Positions 1-7,546 are shown, numbered from the stretch's first letter. The stretch: 11,467 nt of DNA from a bacterium (GCA_024231375.1 JAAEQP010001788.1:1-11467); one strand, 5' to 3'. The notes: generated from the sequence alone by a model not told the origin. Numbers and translations: made by a program.

Positions 1-28
1 AATGGAGGTACAATTGCTTTTTTTTCAG

Positions 29-751
29 CTAGCGACCGTGTGCTTCGCTGAATTCCTCGTCGGTCACTTCCAGCGACGCCACGTACCGGAAGGTACCGGC
101 CGCCAGGCCGTCGAACACGCTCTCGAACACCTGTTCGGCGCCACCCGTCATCATGGCGCGCAGTGTAGACCCCAGCACGATGCCGATGGGGGTGGACAGA
201 CAGAAAAGGGCGATGATGTTGGCGGCGCGTTTCTTGGGGATGCCGCCGCGGCAAAGGCTGACGCCCAATGCGAAGGCCGCTGACCCTTTGTGGGCCACGA
301 TGGCGAAGAGGATGACGAAGGCCTTGATGACGGTCTCCTCGGCGCCGAGCGCGATTCCGGCGATCATGGAATGCACCGACAGAACCAAGGTGAGGATGTA
401 GGGGTAGGCGGAGGGCGCAGGTTGGTCCGGTGCTTCGGAATGCTCCTGTTCGTCGTGCGCACCGAGCATGACGCGCTCGAGCAGCAACACGGCGCAGAAC
501 CCGCACGCGCACAGGAGAAAGGCCCAGGGGTACCCCGAGCAACCGGGGGAGGACGCGAAACCGTCCACCGCGTCGGGCAGCATGTGGATGAAGCCCGCGC
601 CAAGGAAGACCCCGCCCGAGAAGGCGTTGCCCAGCGAGAAGAACCGGGCACTCCGCTTGGAACCCGAAAGGAGGATGGCCACCATCCCGCCCAGGAGACC
701 TGTCAGGAGTACGGCCGCGACCGCAATCGCTTTGAACACCGCAATCGACAT
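29..751 (-). CDS. ZIP-family divalent metal transporter
   Basis: A 240-residue integral membrane protein of the ZIP (SLC39-like) family, expected to move zinc or another divalent metal into the cytoplasm. Visible ZIP landmarks are TM2 with HMLPDA (H56), TM4 with HSMIAGIALG (H127), TM5 with HKG (H154) and the last two helices with GLAAGTFRYVASLE (about 215-228). About eight hydrophobic segments are present, with a short acidic, His-containing loop at about 98-112. ATG 751 is chosen because GGAGGAGAAGGTC directly precedes it and the hydrophobic start MSIAVFKAIAV follows. An in-frame ATG at 868 would add 39 non-membrane residues with no such ribosome site. The HSxxxG and HKGxx motifs resemble the human ZIP1-3/GufA branch, but the glutamate often found in them is absent (A131 follows HSMI). 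It is divergent from the secreted-enzyme operon with a 131-base gap. The family call is firm; the metal is unknown. Confidence 0.92.
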   Translation of the reverse strand: MSIAVFKAIAVAAVLLTGLLGGMVAILLSGSKRSARFFSLGNAFSGGVFLGAGFIHMLPDAVDGFASSPGCSGYPWAFLLCACGFCAVLLLERVMLGAHDEQEHSEAPDQPAPSAYPYILTLVLSVHSMIAGIALGAEETVIKAFVILFAIVAHKGSAAFALGVSLCRGGIPKKRAANIIALFCLSTPIGIVLGSTLRAMMTGGAEQVFESVFDGLAAGTFRYVASLEVTDEEFSEAHGR

Positions 752-882
752 GACCTTCTCCTCCGGTTGGAACGGTCCCCTACCATACCACGGATGGAAC
801 CCGCCTGTTGCACGAGGGATAGACATGTGGTTGAATTGAGCGCGTGCGGTACGCCTAGCGAAAGGCACACGAGGGGGACATT

Positions 883-2979
883 ATGCAGAAGCTTATCTCG
901 ACGGGCATCGCGGTTCTAGTCGCCACAGCCGCGTCGGCCGGGGTCGCGCCAACGTTTCAGGATCTAATGGACCCGGCCGTATTCCCAGACCCACAACAAG
1001 GCATGGCGGTCGAATCGGTCGAGACCGGCGACGATGCCATCACGGTCCAGACCACGGGCGCGCGCATGCACGTGCATAGCGAGGACGGCACGATTCAGTT
1101 CGACCAACGCATCGGTCATGAACGCACGGTCGCGCTGCTCAGCGTGGGGCAGCAAATGCATGGCCTTGGCGTCACCCATAGGGGGCCGGGATTCGCGCGC
1201 ATCACGGTCGAAGAACCGCCGATGACGATACGCATCAACGGCGATTCCTTGTGCATGGTGCAAGCCCACGCGTCCGTGGATGTGACCGTCAGCAGCCGTA
1301 TCGAGCCGGTATGGGACGGGTCGTTCGCGGCGAACCATCTCATCGCCGACGAGTGGGGCGCGTTCGGTCTGTACTGTTCCGATCAGAAGATAGACGACCA
1401 TTTCTTCGCCCACAGAGAACCCATGGCTCGGTACGCACCCCTTCCGGCCAACGCCGTGCTCTGGGTCGCCGTATGCCCGCCAAAGCCCTACGACTGGGAG
1501 CGGTCGCTGAAGGACAACGTCGTGTGGCATTGGTCGCGCGAGACGAGTTACCCGACCGATGACGTGTTGGCGAGTTGGGCGCCCCACGGCAACATCGTGC
1601 TGCTCCAGTCGGAAGTGATGCTGTGGAAAGACTGGAATCTCGGGTTTGAACCGCGGTTGGGCGTTGAGGAGTTCGCGCGGGTGCGCAAGACCATCCACGA
1701 TCTCGGCATGCGGTTCATCGTGTACACCAGCCCCTTCTACTTTCTCAAGGACACCGCGCTCGAATCCCGCGCGTTGAACAGTTTCGAGAACTTCAAAGGC
1801 TGGCCGCCCGGTACGCCCACCGGCGAGAATATGGATCTGTTCCTCGAGGAAATCCGCAAGGTCATGGCCGAATACAAGCCGGATGGCCTCTATTTCGACG
1901 GGCAGTACTTCCACAATCCCGCCGCTCTGTACGCCTTGGCACGGCACGCGCGCGAGATTGTTGGCGAAGACGGCATCCTCGAATGGCACTCCACCACCGC
2001 GCTCGGGACCGGCTACTGCTATCTGCCGCAGGCGGACGCATATGTGGACTTCATTCTGCGTGGGGAAGGCCGGGCAACGATCTACGAGAACGAGAGCTAC
2101 ATGCGGTTCTTCGTGTCGGGGTACAACATCAGCAATTCCATCGGCGTGCTCTGCAACAACGGACCCGTGGGCGTGAATCCGGACTTGGCCCGGCGCGTCC
2201 TGGACGCCAACGGCCGGTTCCACACCATCGTGAGTTGGCTCGACAAGCCCGACGTCATGGCGGCCCTGGATACTGAGTACAAGGCGAAGCTGACGCCGGA
2301 TCTTCGTACGTCCTTCGAGGCGCAGGCGGATGCCCGCCAGGAGCAGGCTGTCGAAATCGCCCGCTCCCGCGCAGGCGAAATCGCCGCGCTCGACGCGCCA
2401 CCCGAATGGGGCGACCCCGTGTATGTCCAGCAGTTCGACGCCATGCCGGACGGAGAGCAGATGGTGTCGCCTGCGAATGCCGATTCCATTGCCGTGAAAG
2501 AAGGGGCGCTACGCGTGAAAGGTCATGCCAATACCTACGCGTTCGTGCGGCTACCGATCGACGGCACCTCTTCCGGGTTTGTTACGCGGCTCAAGAGCGG
2601 CAGCGACGGCGGTCAGTCCTGGGGATGCGCGGCGGCATTGCGGTTCAAGAACGGCACCTTGATCCGTATCGGGATGCGCGCAGGCGGCGAGCTTCAGGCC
2701 GACGTACCTGGTATCCAGCTTCATGGCAGCTCCTGCGACGTCCATCAATGGATGTGGCTTCGGGCGCGATGGCTGAAGAACGGCGGGGTGGTGGAGCGCA
2801 GTCTCGATGGCGTGACCTACGAAACACTTTGGTACTTTGAGCACGGCGGCGTGCTGAGTGGTCCGGTCTCGGAAGTCCTCGTGGGCAAAGTGCCCTACGA
2901 CGGCGAACCCAAGGACCACAGCGCTCTCGGCGGTGTGGGAGAATGTGCGGTCGATTTCGTGCAGGTATACGCGAAGTAG
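883..2979 (+). CDS. Secreted TIM-barrel glycoside hydrolase-like protein with C-terminal beta-sandwich
   Basis: A 698-residue exported protein. Residues 1-19 are a signal peptide ending in ASA-G. Residues 25-215 look all-beta. Residues about 236-460 look like a TIM barrel: a strand with LLQSEVMLWKDW (241-251), RFIVYTSPFYF (277-287), then KPDGLYFDGQY (332-342) with D334 and D339 at a strand end, E367 in ILEWHS and E395 in RGEGR. These acids are candidate catalytic residues by analogy with clan-D-type and related hydrolases; this is inference. Residues about 513-698 form a LamG/DUF1349-like beta-sandwich, often carbohydrate-binding. ATG 883 has GAGGGGG five bases upstream. The stop is 20 bases before the next secreted enzyme, so the two are probably co-transcribed. 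I do not recognise a specific CAZy family, so substrate and activity are open. Confidence 0.82.
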   Translation: MQKLISTGIAVLVATAASAGVAPTFQDLMDPAVFPDPQQGMAVESVETGDDAITVQTTGARMHVHSEDGTIQFDQRIGHERTVALLSVGQQMHGLGVTHRGPGFARITVEEPPMTIRINGDSLCMVQAHASVDVTVSSRIEPVWDGSFAANHLIADEWGAFGLYCSDQKIDDHFFAHREPMARYAPLPANAVLWVAVCPPKPYDWERSLKDNVVWHWSRETSYPTDDVLASWAPHGNIVLLQSEVMLWKDWNLGFEPRLGVEEFARVRKTIHDLGMRFIVYTSPFYFLKDTALESRALNSFENFKGWPPGTPTGENMDLFLEEIRKVMAEYKPDGLYFDGQYFHNPAALYALARHAREIVGEDGILEWHSTTALGTGYCYLPQADAYVDFILRGEGRATIYENESYMRFFVSGYNISNSIGVLCNNGPVGVNPDLARRVLDANGRFHTIVSWLDKPDVMAALDTEYKAKLTPDLRTSFEAQADARQEQAVEIARSRAGEIAALDAPPEWGDPVYVQQFDAMPDGEQMVSPANADSIAVKEGALRVKGHANTYAFVRLPIDGTSSGFVTRLKSGSDGGQSWGCAAALRFKNGTLIRIGMRAGGELQADVPGIQLHGSSCDVHQWMWLRARWLKNGGVVERSLDGVTYETLWYFEHGGVLSGPVSEVLVGKVPYDGEPKDHSALGGVGECAVDFVQVYAK

Positions 2980-2999
2980 CCGACGGAAGAGAGGGAAGA

Positions 3000-4871
3000 A
3001 TGAGAATCGTGAGCGTATTCACTGTGGTGTTCGTTGGCGCGTTATCGGCTGGCGCCGCAACTCTGCCGGGATTCCACGGAGAGGTGGATGATGTGACCGC
3101 TGTGCCTGGTTCGCAACCGGCCGACGTGGCGGTGGAGGGGCCTCAGACGCCGGACATAGATCTCATTGCCATGGCGCGTTGGGCCATGCAGGCGCTCAAG
3201 AAGAATCCTCGGCCCCATCTCGATTACGAATGCCGGTTCTCCATGAGCCTGCTCCACTACCCGCCCGGCCCAGGTCCCGACACCCATGATCCCATCACGG
3301 CGGGCGACACCGAGAACCGAATCGACTGGGAATTCGGGTATATGAAGGACATGTGCGGCGACGCATCCGGCGATGCGATTGCCGCGGGTCTCCGCAAGCG
3401 GTTGCTCGGCCATCGTCGCGACGACGGGCTCTGCTGGGTGCCGACGAACGCCTTTGGCCGGCTACCGGGAATCTGGGCCAACCATTGGACCACCGGAAAA
3501 CTGCTCATCAGCCTTTCCAACGACTACCGACGCACCGGCGACGAATCGCTTCGGCAGCAGTGCCGCAAGATGTTCGAGGGGTTGCGTGCCCGCGCCGAGT
3601 GGGTGGACGGCCGTGCCTACTACCCCGGAGGCAACAGTTGTTGGAACAATGAAGGCTGGGCCATCACCGACGCATCGCCCTACTCGCCCGCCATGCCCTT
3701 GGAAGCCATCGTCACGTACTACGAGGCGTTCAAAGACCCGGAGGCCCTGGCGTTCGCGTTGGCGTTTGCGCGCGGCGAAATGGCCCACGACCAGTGGGAC
3801 CACTGGATTCTGCGCAACCCCGAGTCGCTGACGCCCGAGCAACGGGAACAGGCCAAACTGACCAGTAGTATCGAGATCTGGCCTACCGCGCCCATGACGG
3901 CGAACCTGCTCGTGCGGCCCGACGGGTCGTTTGACCACCATAGCCACATGCGCGGCCATCAAGGATGGGGCATGGCGCATCTCGCTGCCGTGACGCGCGA
4001 TCCGGAACTGGTAGCGTGGTCGAAACGGCTGTGCGATTTCTTCCTGTCCCGCGGCACGGATTACGGGTGGATTCCCGAGTCCATGACCTACCCCCGCCGG
4101 TCCGAGACGTGCGCCGTGGCCGATGTGATCGATATCACGGCGTACGTGGCCCAGTGCGGCTATCCGGACTACTGGGACGTGGTGGAGCGGTTCACGCGCA
4201 ACTACATTCGCGAAGCCCAGTTCTTCCTCACGGACGAGTATGTGGCCCTGTACAAACACCTCCATCCCGGCGAAGAAGGGGACAAGGGCTTGGCATTGGC
4301 ACGGGATTTCGAGGGCGGGTTCCTCGGAGCGATGGGTATCAGCGACCAATGCTTTGCGCCGAACACCATGGACATGATGGGCTGCTGCGTACCGGAAGGC
4401 ATGCGCTCCATCCACACGGCCTGGATCAACACGGTCGTGCGCCAAGACGATGGGGTGTATGTGAACCTATGTCTCGACCGCGATGCGGCTGAGGCGAAGG
4501 TTACGTCGTTCCGTCCCGATGCGGGCCGGATGATGGTCACCGCCAAGACCGCGGCGGACTTCTTCCTGCGTCCGCCGTCGTGGGCGCCCCGCGACGCGGT
4601 CCGCGCCTATCGCAATGGGGAAACCGTGCCGGTCGAGTGGGTGGATGCCTACGCTGCCTTCCGAACGGTGGAGCCGAACGACGCGCTGACGATCACCTAT
4701 CCCATGGTGGCGTTCGTGCAGAAGCAGGCGGTCAAGAACGCGCCCGGTGAGCCCGACCGGCAGGTGACCATCACATGGCGTGGCAACACGGTCACCAACC
4801 TCGAACCCAAAGGCGCGCAGCTTCCGCTGTATCAGGTTGTGCCGAGGCCTTTGCCGCCGTTGCCGGAGTAG
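3000..4871 (+). CDS. Secreted GH127-like (beta-L-arabinofuranosidase superfamily) glycosidase
   Basis: A 623-residue exported protein with signal peptide at about 1-20 (MRIVSVFTVVFVGALSAGAA). Residues about 55-480 look like an alpha/alpha barrel rich in W, Y and G; residues about 485-570 form a beta-sandwich containing FFLRPPSWAP, a typical GH127/DUF1680 segment. The family's Zn/catalytic signature is visible: E369-T370-C371 and C462-C463, matching the E338, C340, C417 (nucleophile) and C418 of HypBA1 as I recall them. E360 is a possible acid/base. ATG 3000 is preferred over the in-frame ATG at 2943 because GAGGGAAGA precedes it and the signal peptide starts there; the upstream ATG overlaps the previous gene. 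It lies 20 bases after the TIM-barrel gene, in the same operon. The superfamily call is good; the exact sugar and linkage are not readable. Confidence 0.85.
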   Translation: MRIVSVFTVVFVGALSAGAATLPGFHGEVDDVTAVPGSQPADVAVEGPQTPDIDLIAMARWAMQALKKNPRPHLDYECRFSMSLLHYPPGPGPDTHDPITAGDTENRIDWEFGYMKDMCGDASGDAIAAGLRKRLLGHRRDDGLCWVPTNAFGRLPGIWANHWTTGKLLISLSNDYRRTGDESLRQQCRKMFEGLRARAEWVDGRAYYPGGNSCWNNEGWAITDASPYSPAMPLEAIVTYYEAFKDPEALAFALAFARGEMAHDQWDHWILRNPESLTPEQREQAKLTSSIEIWPTAPMTANLLVRPDGSFDHHSHMRGHQGWGMAHLAAVTRDPELVAWSKRLCDFFLSRGTDYGWIPESMTYPRRSETCAVADVIDITAYVAQCGYPDYWDVVERFTRNYIREAQFFLTDEYVALYKHLHPGEEGDKGLALARDFEGGFLGAMGISDQCFAPNTMDMMGCCVPEGMRSIHTAWINTVVRQDDGVYVNLCLDRDAAEAKVTSFRPDAGRMMVTAKTAADFFLRPPSWAPRDAVRAYRNGETVPVEWVDAYAAFRTVEPNDALTITYPMVAFVQKQAVKNAPGEPDRQVTITWRGNTVTNLEPKGAQLPLYQVVPRPLPPLPE

Positions 4872-4887
4872 GGGCGGGGACGAGGGC

Positions 4888-4906
4888 CGCTACCTGAACC
4901 GTAGCG
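4888..4906. terminator. Small hairpin at the convergent gene junction
   Basis: CGCTAC, a 7-base loop, then GTAGCG form a perfect 6-bp stem. It lies where the GH127-like gene (stop at 4871) and the propeller gene (stop at 4890-4892) converge with an 18-base gap, and overlaps the last codons of the latter. No T-run follows on either strand, so a role as terminator is only a guess from position. Confidence 0.2.
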
Positions 4907-6413
4907 AATACACGTCCGCGTCCTTCAGCACAAATCGTATGCGCACCGTCTGCCCCGCCAGCGCGCTCACGTCGGGTCCCGCCTTCCACGAAACGGTCTG
5001 GTTGATGGTGTCGCCGTACATCTCGGGGCAGTCGGCGAGGCTGAATCCGTCGATGGGCGCGCCGTCGGCGGTTTGGAGTTCGACGCGTACGCTGCCGGCC
5101 GCTGACGAGGAGTAGTTGATGACGAGTGCGGCTCCCGTGAACGTCAGCGGCTTGGTAGTGAACTCGCCTCCGGCACCCTTCGCGTGCATGGATACAAATC
5201 CGTCGATACGGAGGCTGTAGCGACGCATGCGGTTCACGTCGTCGCGCCACGCGCCTTCACTGAGGTACATGGACAACTCGTTCGGCATGTCCATGCGCGC
5301 CAGGTTGGGCAGGTGTTCTTCGGCGGGGTTGCAGCGGGTCTCGACGAGGCCCCAGCTCTGATACATGTCGCCGTACATCCAGGTGCCTTTCTCCTGCAAG
5401 CCCGGACGGATGAAGGCCTCGGCCCACCGATGGAAGGTGACGCCGTCGCGGCTGGTCATGAAGAGTCCGTCGGTCAGATCGGTGCCGCCGCGCAGGATGG
5501 CTTTCATCACATCATCGCGCAGACCGACGGGGTCCAACGTCTTCACGTGATCGGTCAGCGGCCGGTCCACGTAGCGGGTCGGAAACCCAACAAGGATGTG
5601 CGGTGCGCGGTAGTAGGGGATGACCTGGTTCGTGTAAAGCTGTTCGGTGGGCGCGCCGGGATACGTGAGCGGCACGGCGGGTTCCCAGTTCACGAAATCC
5701 GGCGACGTGGTCATGGCGACCGTGCGATAGCGTTTCCCGCCTTCCTCGGTGAACGTGCGGAAGTAGGCCGCATACCGGCCGCGGGCTTCGTCCCAGAACC
5801 CAACGTTCTGCGAGTCGAAGGCGCCTTTGGTGATGACGGGTTTCTCGCTGATGAGCGACCACCGAACCGCGTCGGACGACTTGAACACATACAGGCCGTT
5901 GCCGAGTCCGCCGAGGGCTTTGTACTTGGCGTCCGGCGCGCAGTCCGGGTTGGTGTCGATGAAGGGCGTGAAGTTGTGACTCGCCACGCCGTCCCAGACG
6001 ATGTTGTTCTTGGTGGACCCGTCAAACGCCACCAGGCCCAGGTCCGGCGTCGTCCAATTGACGCCGTCCGTGCTCACCGCGTAGCAGATGACCTCGTGCT
6101 GCGCGGGACCGAACTTGCCGGGGGTCATGATGAACCGGTGGCCCCGATAATACATGCGGTACAGGGGACCGTCCTGAAACACCGTGTGGTACCCGCTCGC
6201 GCCGCCTTCCCACGGTGCGTCGTGAACGATGGCGATCTCGCGCGGCACGGGATGGTGCAGCAGCAGTTCGACGCCGTCCATCGTGTCGATGAGATGGTCG
6301 TCGACCATGAGTTCGAGGCGGGAGCCGATGTCGATGGGTTGGGCGGTTGCCCATCCGGCTGCAAGCACAAGGCAAAGGGCAGGAAACAAGAGAATGCGGA
6401 TCGTACGTGTCAT
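4890..6413 (-). CDS. Secreted beta-propeller glycosidase-like protein
   Basis: A 507-residue exported protein with signal peptide at 1-24 (cleavage near ATA-QP). The body (about 28-400) looks like a GH32/GH43-type or sialidase-like propeller. Four S-x-D-x-V-x-(W/F) repeats fall on blade-like spacing: S114-W120, S179-W185, S237-W243 and S321-F327. Other landmarks are LMVDDHLID (35-43), LYRMYYRGH (84-92) and GMYGDMYQSWG-like residues near 346-355. Residues about 400-507 form a beta-sandwich ending in VRIRFVLKDADVYSLRF. The WMNDPNG motif of true GH32 enzymes is not seen, and no catalytic triad can be assigned. ATG 6413 is preceded by GGGGGGTGATGTC, and the signal peptide begins there. The gene converges on the two secreted enzymes, suggesting a shared polysaccharide target. 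The family is one I know only as 'hypothetical/glycosyl hydrolase-like' from Planctomycetota-type genomes. Confidence 0.8.
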   Translation of the reverse strand: MTRTIRILLFPALCLVLAAGWATAQPIDIGSRLELMVDDHLIDTMDGVELLLHHPVPREIAIVHDAPWEGGASGYHTVFQDGPLYRMYYRGHRFIMTPGKFGPAQHEVICYAVSTDGVNWTTPDLGLVAFDGSTKNNIVWDGVASHNFTPFIDTNPDCAPDAKYKALGGLGNGLYVFKSSDAVRWSLISEKPVITKGAFDSQNVGFWDEARGRYAAYFRTFTEEGGKRYRTVAMTTSPDFVNWEPAVPLTYPGAPTEQLYTNQVIPYYRAPHILVGFPTRYVDRPLTDHVKTLDPVGLRDDVMKAILRGGTDLTDGLFMTSRDGVTFHRWAEAFIRPGLQEKGTWMYGDMYQSWGLVETRCNPAEEHLPNLARMDMPNELSMYLSEGAWRDDVNRMRRYSLRIDGFVSMHAKGAGGEFTTKPLTFTGAALVINYSSSAAGSVRVELQTADGAPIDGFSLADCPEMYGDTINQTVSWKAGPDVSALAGQTVRIRFVLKDADVYSLRFR

Positions 6414-6449
6414 GACATCACCCCCCAGTCGGTGTTGGTACTAGCGACG

Positions 6450-6476
6450 AGTATACCATCGCATCGGCGAAGCCAA
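6450..6476 (-). promoter_or_regulatory. Putative sigma-70 promoter of the propeller gene
   Basis: On the minus strand, TATACT (6450-6455) is preceded by TGG, an extended -10, and by TTGGCT (6471-6476) as a 4/6 match to the -35 box with a 15-base spacer. The -10 lies 37 bases from the start codon. The surrounding 10-mer GGTATACTCG recurs before the AadA-like gene. Confidence 0.45.
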
Positions 6477-6482
6477 CCCTAG

Positions 6483-6547
6483 AGTTTCTTGCGGAAGGGA
6501 GCGCGAGGGAAACCGCTTCTTTGCAAAGAAGGGGTTCCCCTCGCATC
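6483..6547 (+). repeat. Palindromic intergenic repeat, copy A
   Basis: A 65-base unit with 63 of 65 bases identical to copy B (7622-7686). It has a head, AGTTTCTTGCGGAAGGGAG, and a long near-perfect palindrome at 6503-6544. That is 20 base pairs with only two mismatches, at 6510/6537 (A-C) and 6515/6532 (G-G), around the centre TTTGCAAA. The unit ends on the base before the stop codon of the AadA-like gene. No T-run follows the stem on either strand, so it is not a standard intrinsic terminator, although it could act as an RNA-stabilising hairpin. It looks like a REP- or MITE-type dispersed element. Confidence 0.85.
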
Positions 6548-7345
6548 CTACTCTTCACACGCCTCATCCACAGCCGCCGCCAACTCCGCGCGGGCGGCGT
6601 CGATGACGGGCTGCAATCCGGCCAGCCAACGTTGCGTATCCTCGTGTTCGGCCAACTCGGGATGCTGTCGGAGTTTCTTCGCCTTGGGCAAGTGTTCGCG
6701 CCACTCGCCTTTCGCGTTGCGATAACCCCAGTCCGCTGCTTCCGACTTGGAACTGAGCCGGCCTTCCCGCAACCACAGCAACTGACGTGGCGCGTCGAGT
6801 AACCAATCGATGCTGTGCAATCCGCCGTTGGCCTTCGCGTGGGGCCACGTGCTCCTCAGCACTTCCTTGAGGTTGCCGACGAGGGTAGCGTGGCTGGGAC
6901 GGGGAATCTCGGCGCGCACGTCGTGCCCGTACACGAGCGTGCCGCGCTCACGAATGACATTGAGCACAATCCAACCGAGTTCGTTGGTGGTCCACACGCG
7001 ATTCTTCGTGGTTCCCCACCACACCGCGCGACCAGGCATCGCCGGGTCCAACATCGCGCGTGGAAGGAAGGCTCCTTCCAGCATATGGCTGACGACGCTG
7101 GCCTTCTCGGACCGGAAAGGTTTACGCATGGCGATCAGCGCATCGCAGTCCGTCTCCGAGAGATCCCCGTCGACAACCGCGACGAAATCCAGATCGCCAT
7201 ACCCCGGCGCAAGGTCGTCGAACGTCACCGATCCGTACAACAGCAGCGACACCAGCCGGTCGCCCAGGACCTCGCGCGTTGCGATCATCAGCGATTCCAG
7301 CGCGTCATCCACATCCGGCGACCCCGTCGCGCGTTCCAGCAACAT
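6548..7345 (-). CDS. AadA-like aminoglycoside nucleotidyltransferase-family protein
   Basis: A 265-residue cytoplasmic protein with the two-domain plan of ANT(3'')/AadA enzymes. The N-terminal nucleotidyltransferase motif is LLYGSVTFDDLAPGYGDLD, with G38-S39 and the metal-binding pair D51/D53. E90 in HMLEGAF is a possible catalytic base. The helical C-terminal part has GTLVYGHDVRAEIP (135-148) and SKSEAADWGYRN (199-210), closely resembling the SKDEAADWALERLP region of AadA (the DUF4111 domain). It would transfer AMP from ATP to a small substrate. The surroundings are ordinary chromosomal genes, with no integron or transposon, so this is more likely an intrinsic family member than acquired resistance. 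ATG 7345 has a GGGGGCG about six bases upstream. Palindromic copy A abuts its stop codon. Confidence 0.85.
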   Translation of the reverse strand: MLLERATGSPDVDDALESLMIATREVLGDRLVSLLLYGSVTFDDLAPGYGDLDFVAVVDGDLSETDCDALIAMRKPFRSEKASVVSHMLEGAFLPRAMLDPAMPGRAVWWGTTKNRVWTTNELGWIVLNVIRERGTLVYGHDVRAEIPRPSHATLVGNLKEVLRSTWPHAKANGGLHSIDWLLDAPRQLLWLREGRLSSKSEAADWGYRNAKGEWREHLPKAKKLRQHPELAEHEDTQRWLAGLQPVIDAARAELAAAVDEACEE

Positions 7346-7380
7346 GCAAGCGCCCCCGTTGGTCGTATGCCCCGTACCCG

Positions 7381-7386
7381 AGTATA
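7381..7386 (-). promoter_or_regulatory. Putative -10 box of the AadA-like gene
   Basis: TATACT on the minus strand, 36 bases from the start codon, sits within GGTATACTCG, the same 10-mer found 37 bases before the propeller gene. No good -35 box is visible: the best is TTCGTC at 7405-7410 with an 18-base spacer, only 2/6. Confidence 0.35.
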
Positions 7387-7433
7387 CCCAACGGAATGCG
7401 CATGGACGAAGTTGGGGCCAGGCACGATCCGTC

Positions 7434-7546
7434 TATGCGCGGCCCCTTCAGGGCCGGGGTGTTGTCGCGGGTAACCCGGGGCTGCGCTTCGCTTGCCCCG
7501 GGCTGTTATGCGCGCACCTTTCAGGTGCGGGGAGCGGGATTACCCG
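7434..7546. repeat. Compound three-hairpin intergenic element (copy E)
   Basis: Three perfect stems occur in a row: CGGCCC/GGGCCG (7440-7456), CCCGGGGC/GCCCCGGG (7475-7502) and CGCACCT/AGGTGCG (7513-7529). The two outer hairpins share a plan. Each begins with TATGCGCG (7434 and 7507), has a CTTCA/TTTCA-type loop and is followed by GGGG and then a small CGGG..CCCG palindrome (7468-7478 and 7535-7546). The outer stems differ in sequence but stay paired. From memory, CCCGGGGC-type stems of this sort are common in intergenic repeats of Planctomycetota and other environmental bacteria. Confidence 0.75.

Noticed and set aside
1..28. T8 tract at 18-25 as a terminator of a gene entering from the left
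   Set aside because: No hairpin can be seen before it within the window, and no left-hand gene is visible.
808..836. TTGCAC-17-TTGAAT as promoter of the TIM-barrel operon
   Set aside because: The -10 match is weak and in GC-rich DNA such matches are expected by chance; not strong enough to list.
964..2223. Long minus-strand open frame opposite the TIM-barrel gene
   Set aside because: It has no ribosome site, signal or recognisable domain. The plus frame has a signal peptide, SD and domain structure, so this is a GC-driven shadow.
3462..4445. 327-codon minus-strand open frame inside the GH127-like gene
   Set aside because: It is antisense to a region carrying the conserved ETC and CC signature and shows no motif of its own.
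5184..6482. 432-codon plus-strand open frame opposite the propeller gene
   Set aside because: Composition is dominated by H, R, G, V and A with no motif; the minus frame has a signal peptide and Asp-box repeats.
6483..6547. Copy A as a Rho-independent terminator for the AadA-like gene
   Set aside because: The stem is long, but no T-run follows on the minus strand, and related elements also occur between divergent genes.
7434..7546. CRISPR-like or tRNA-like structure
   Set aside because: There are only two related arms rather than regularly spaced repeats, and no anticodon arm or CCA-type acceptor fits.
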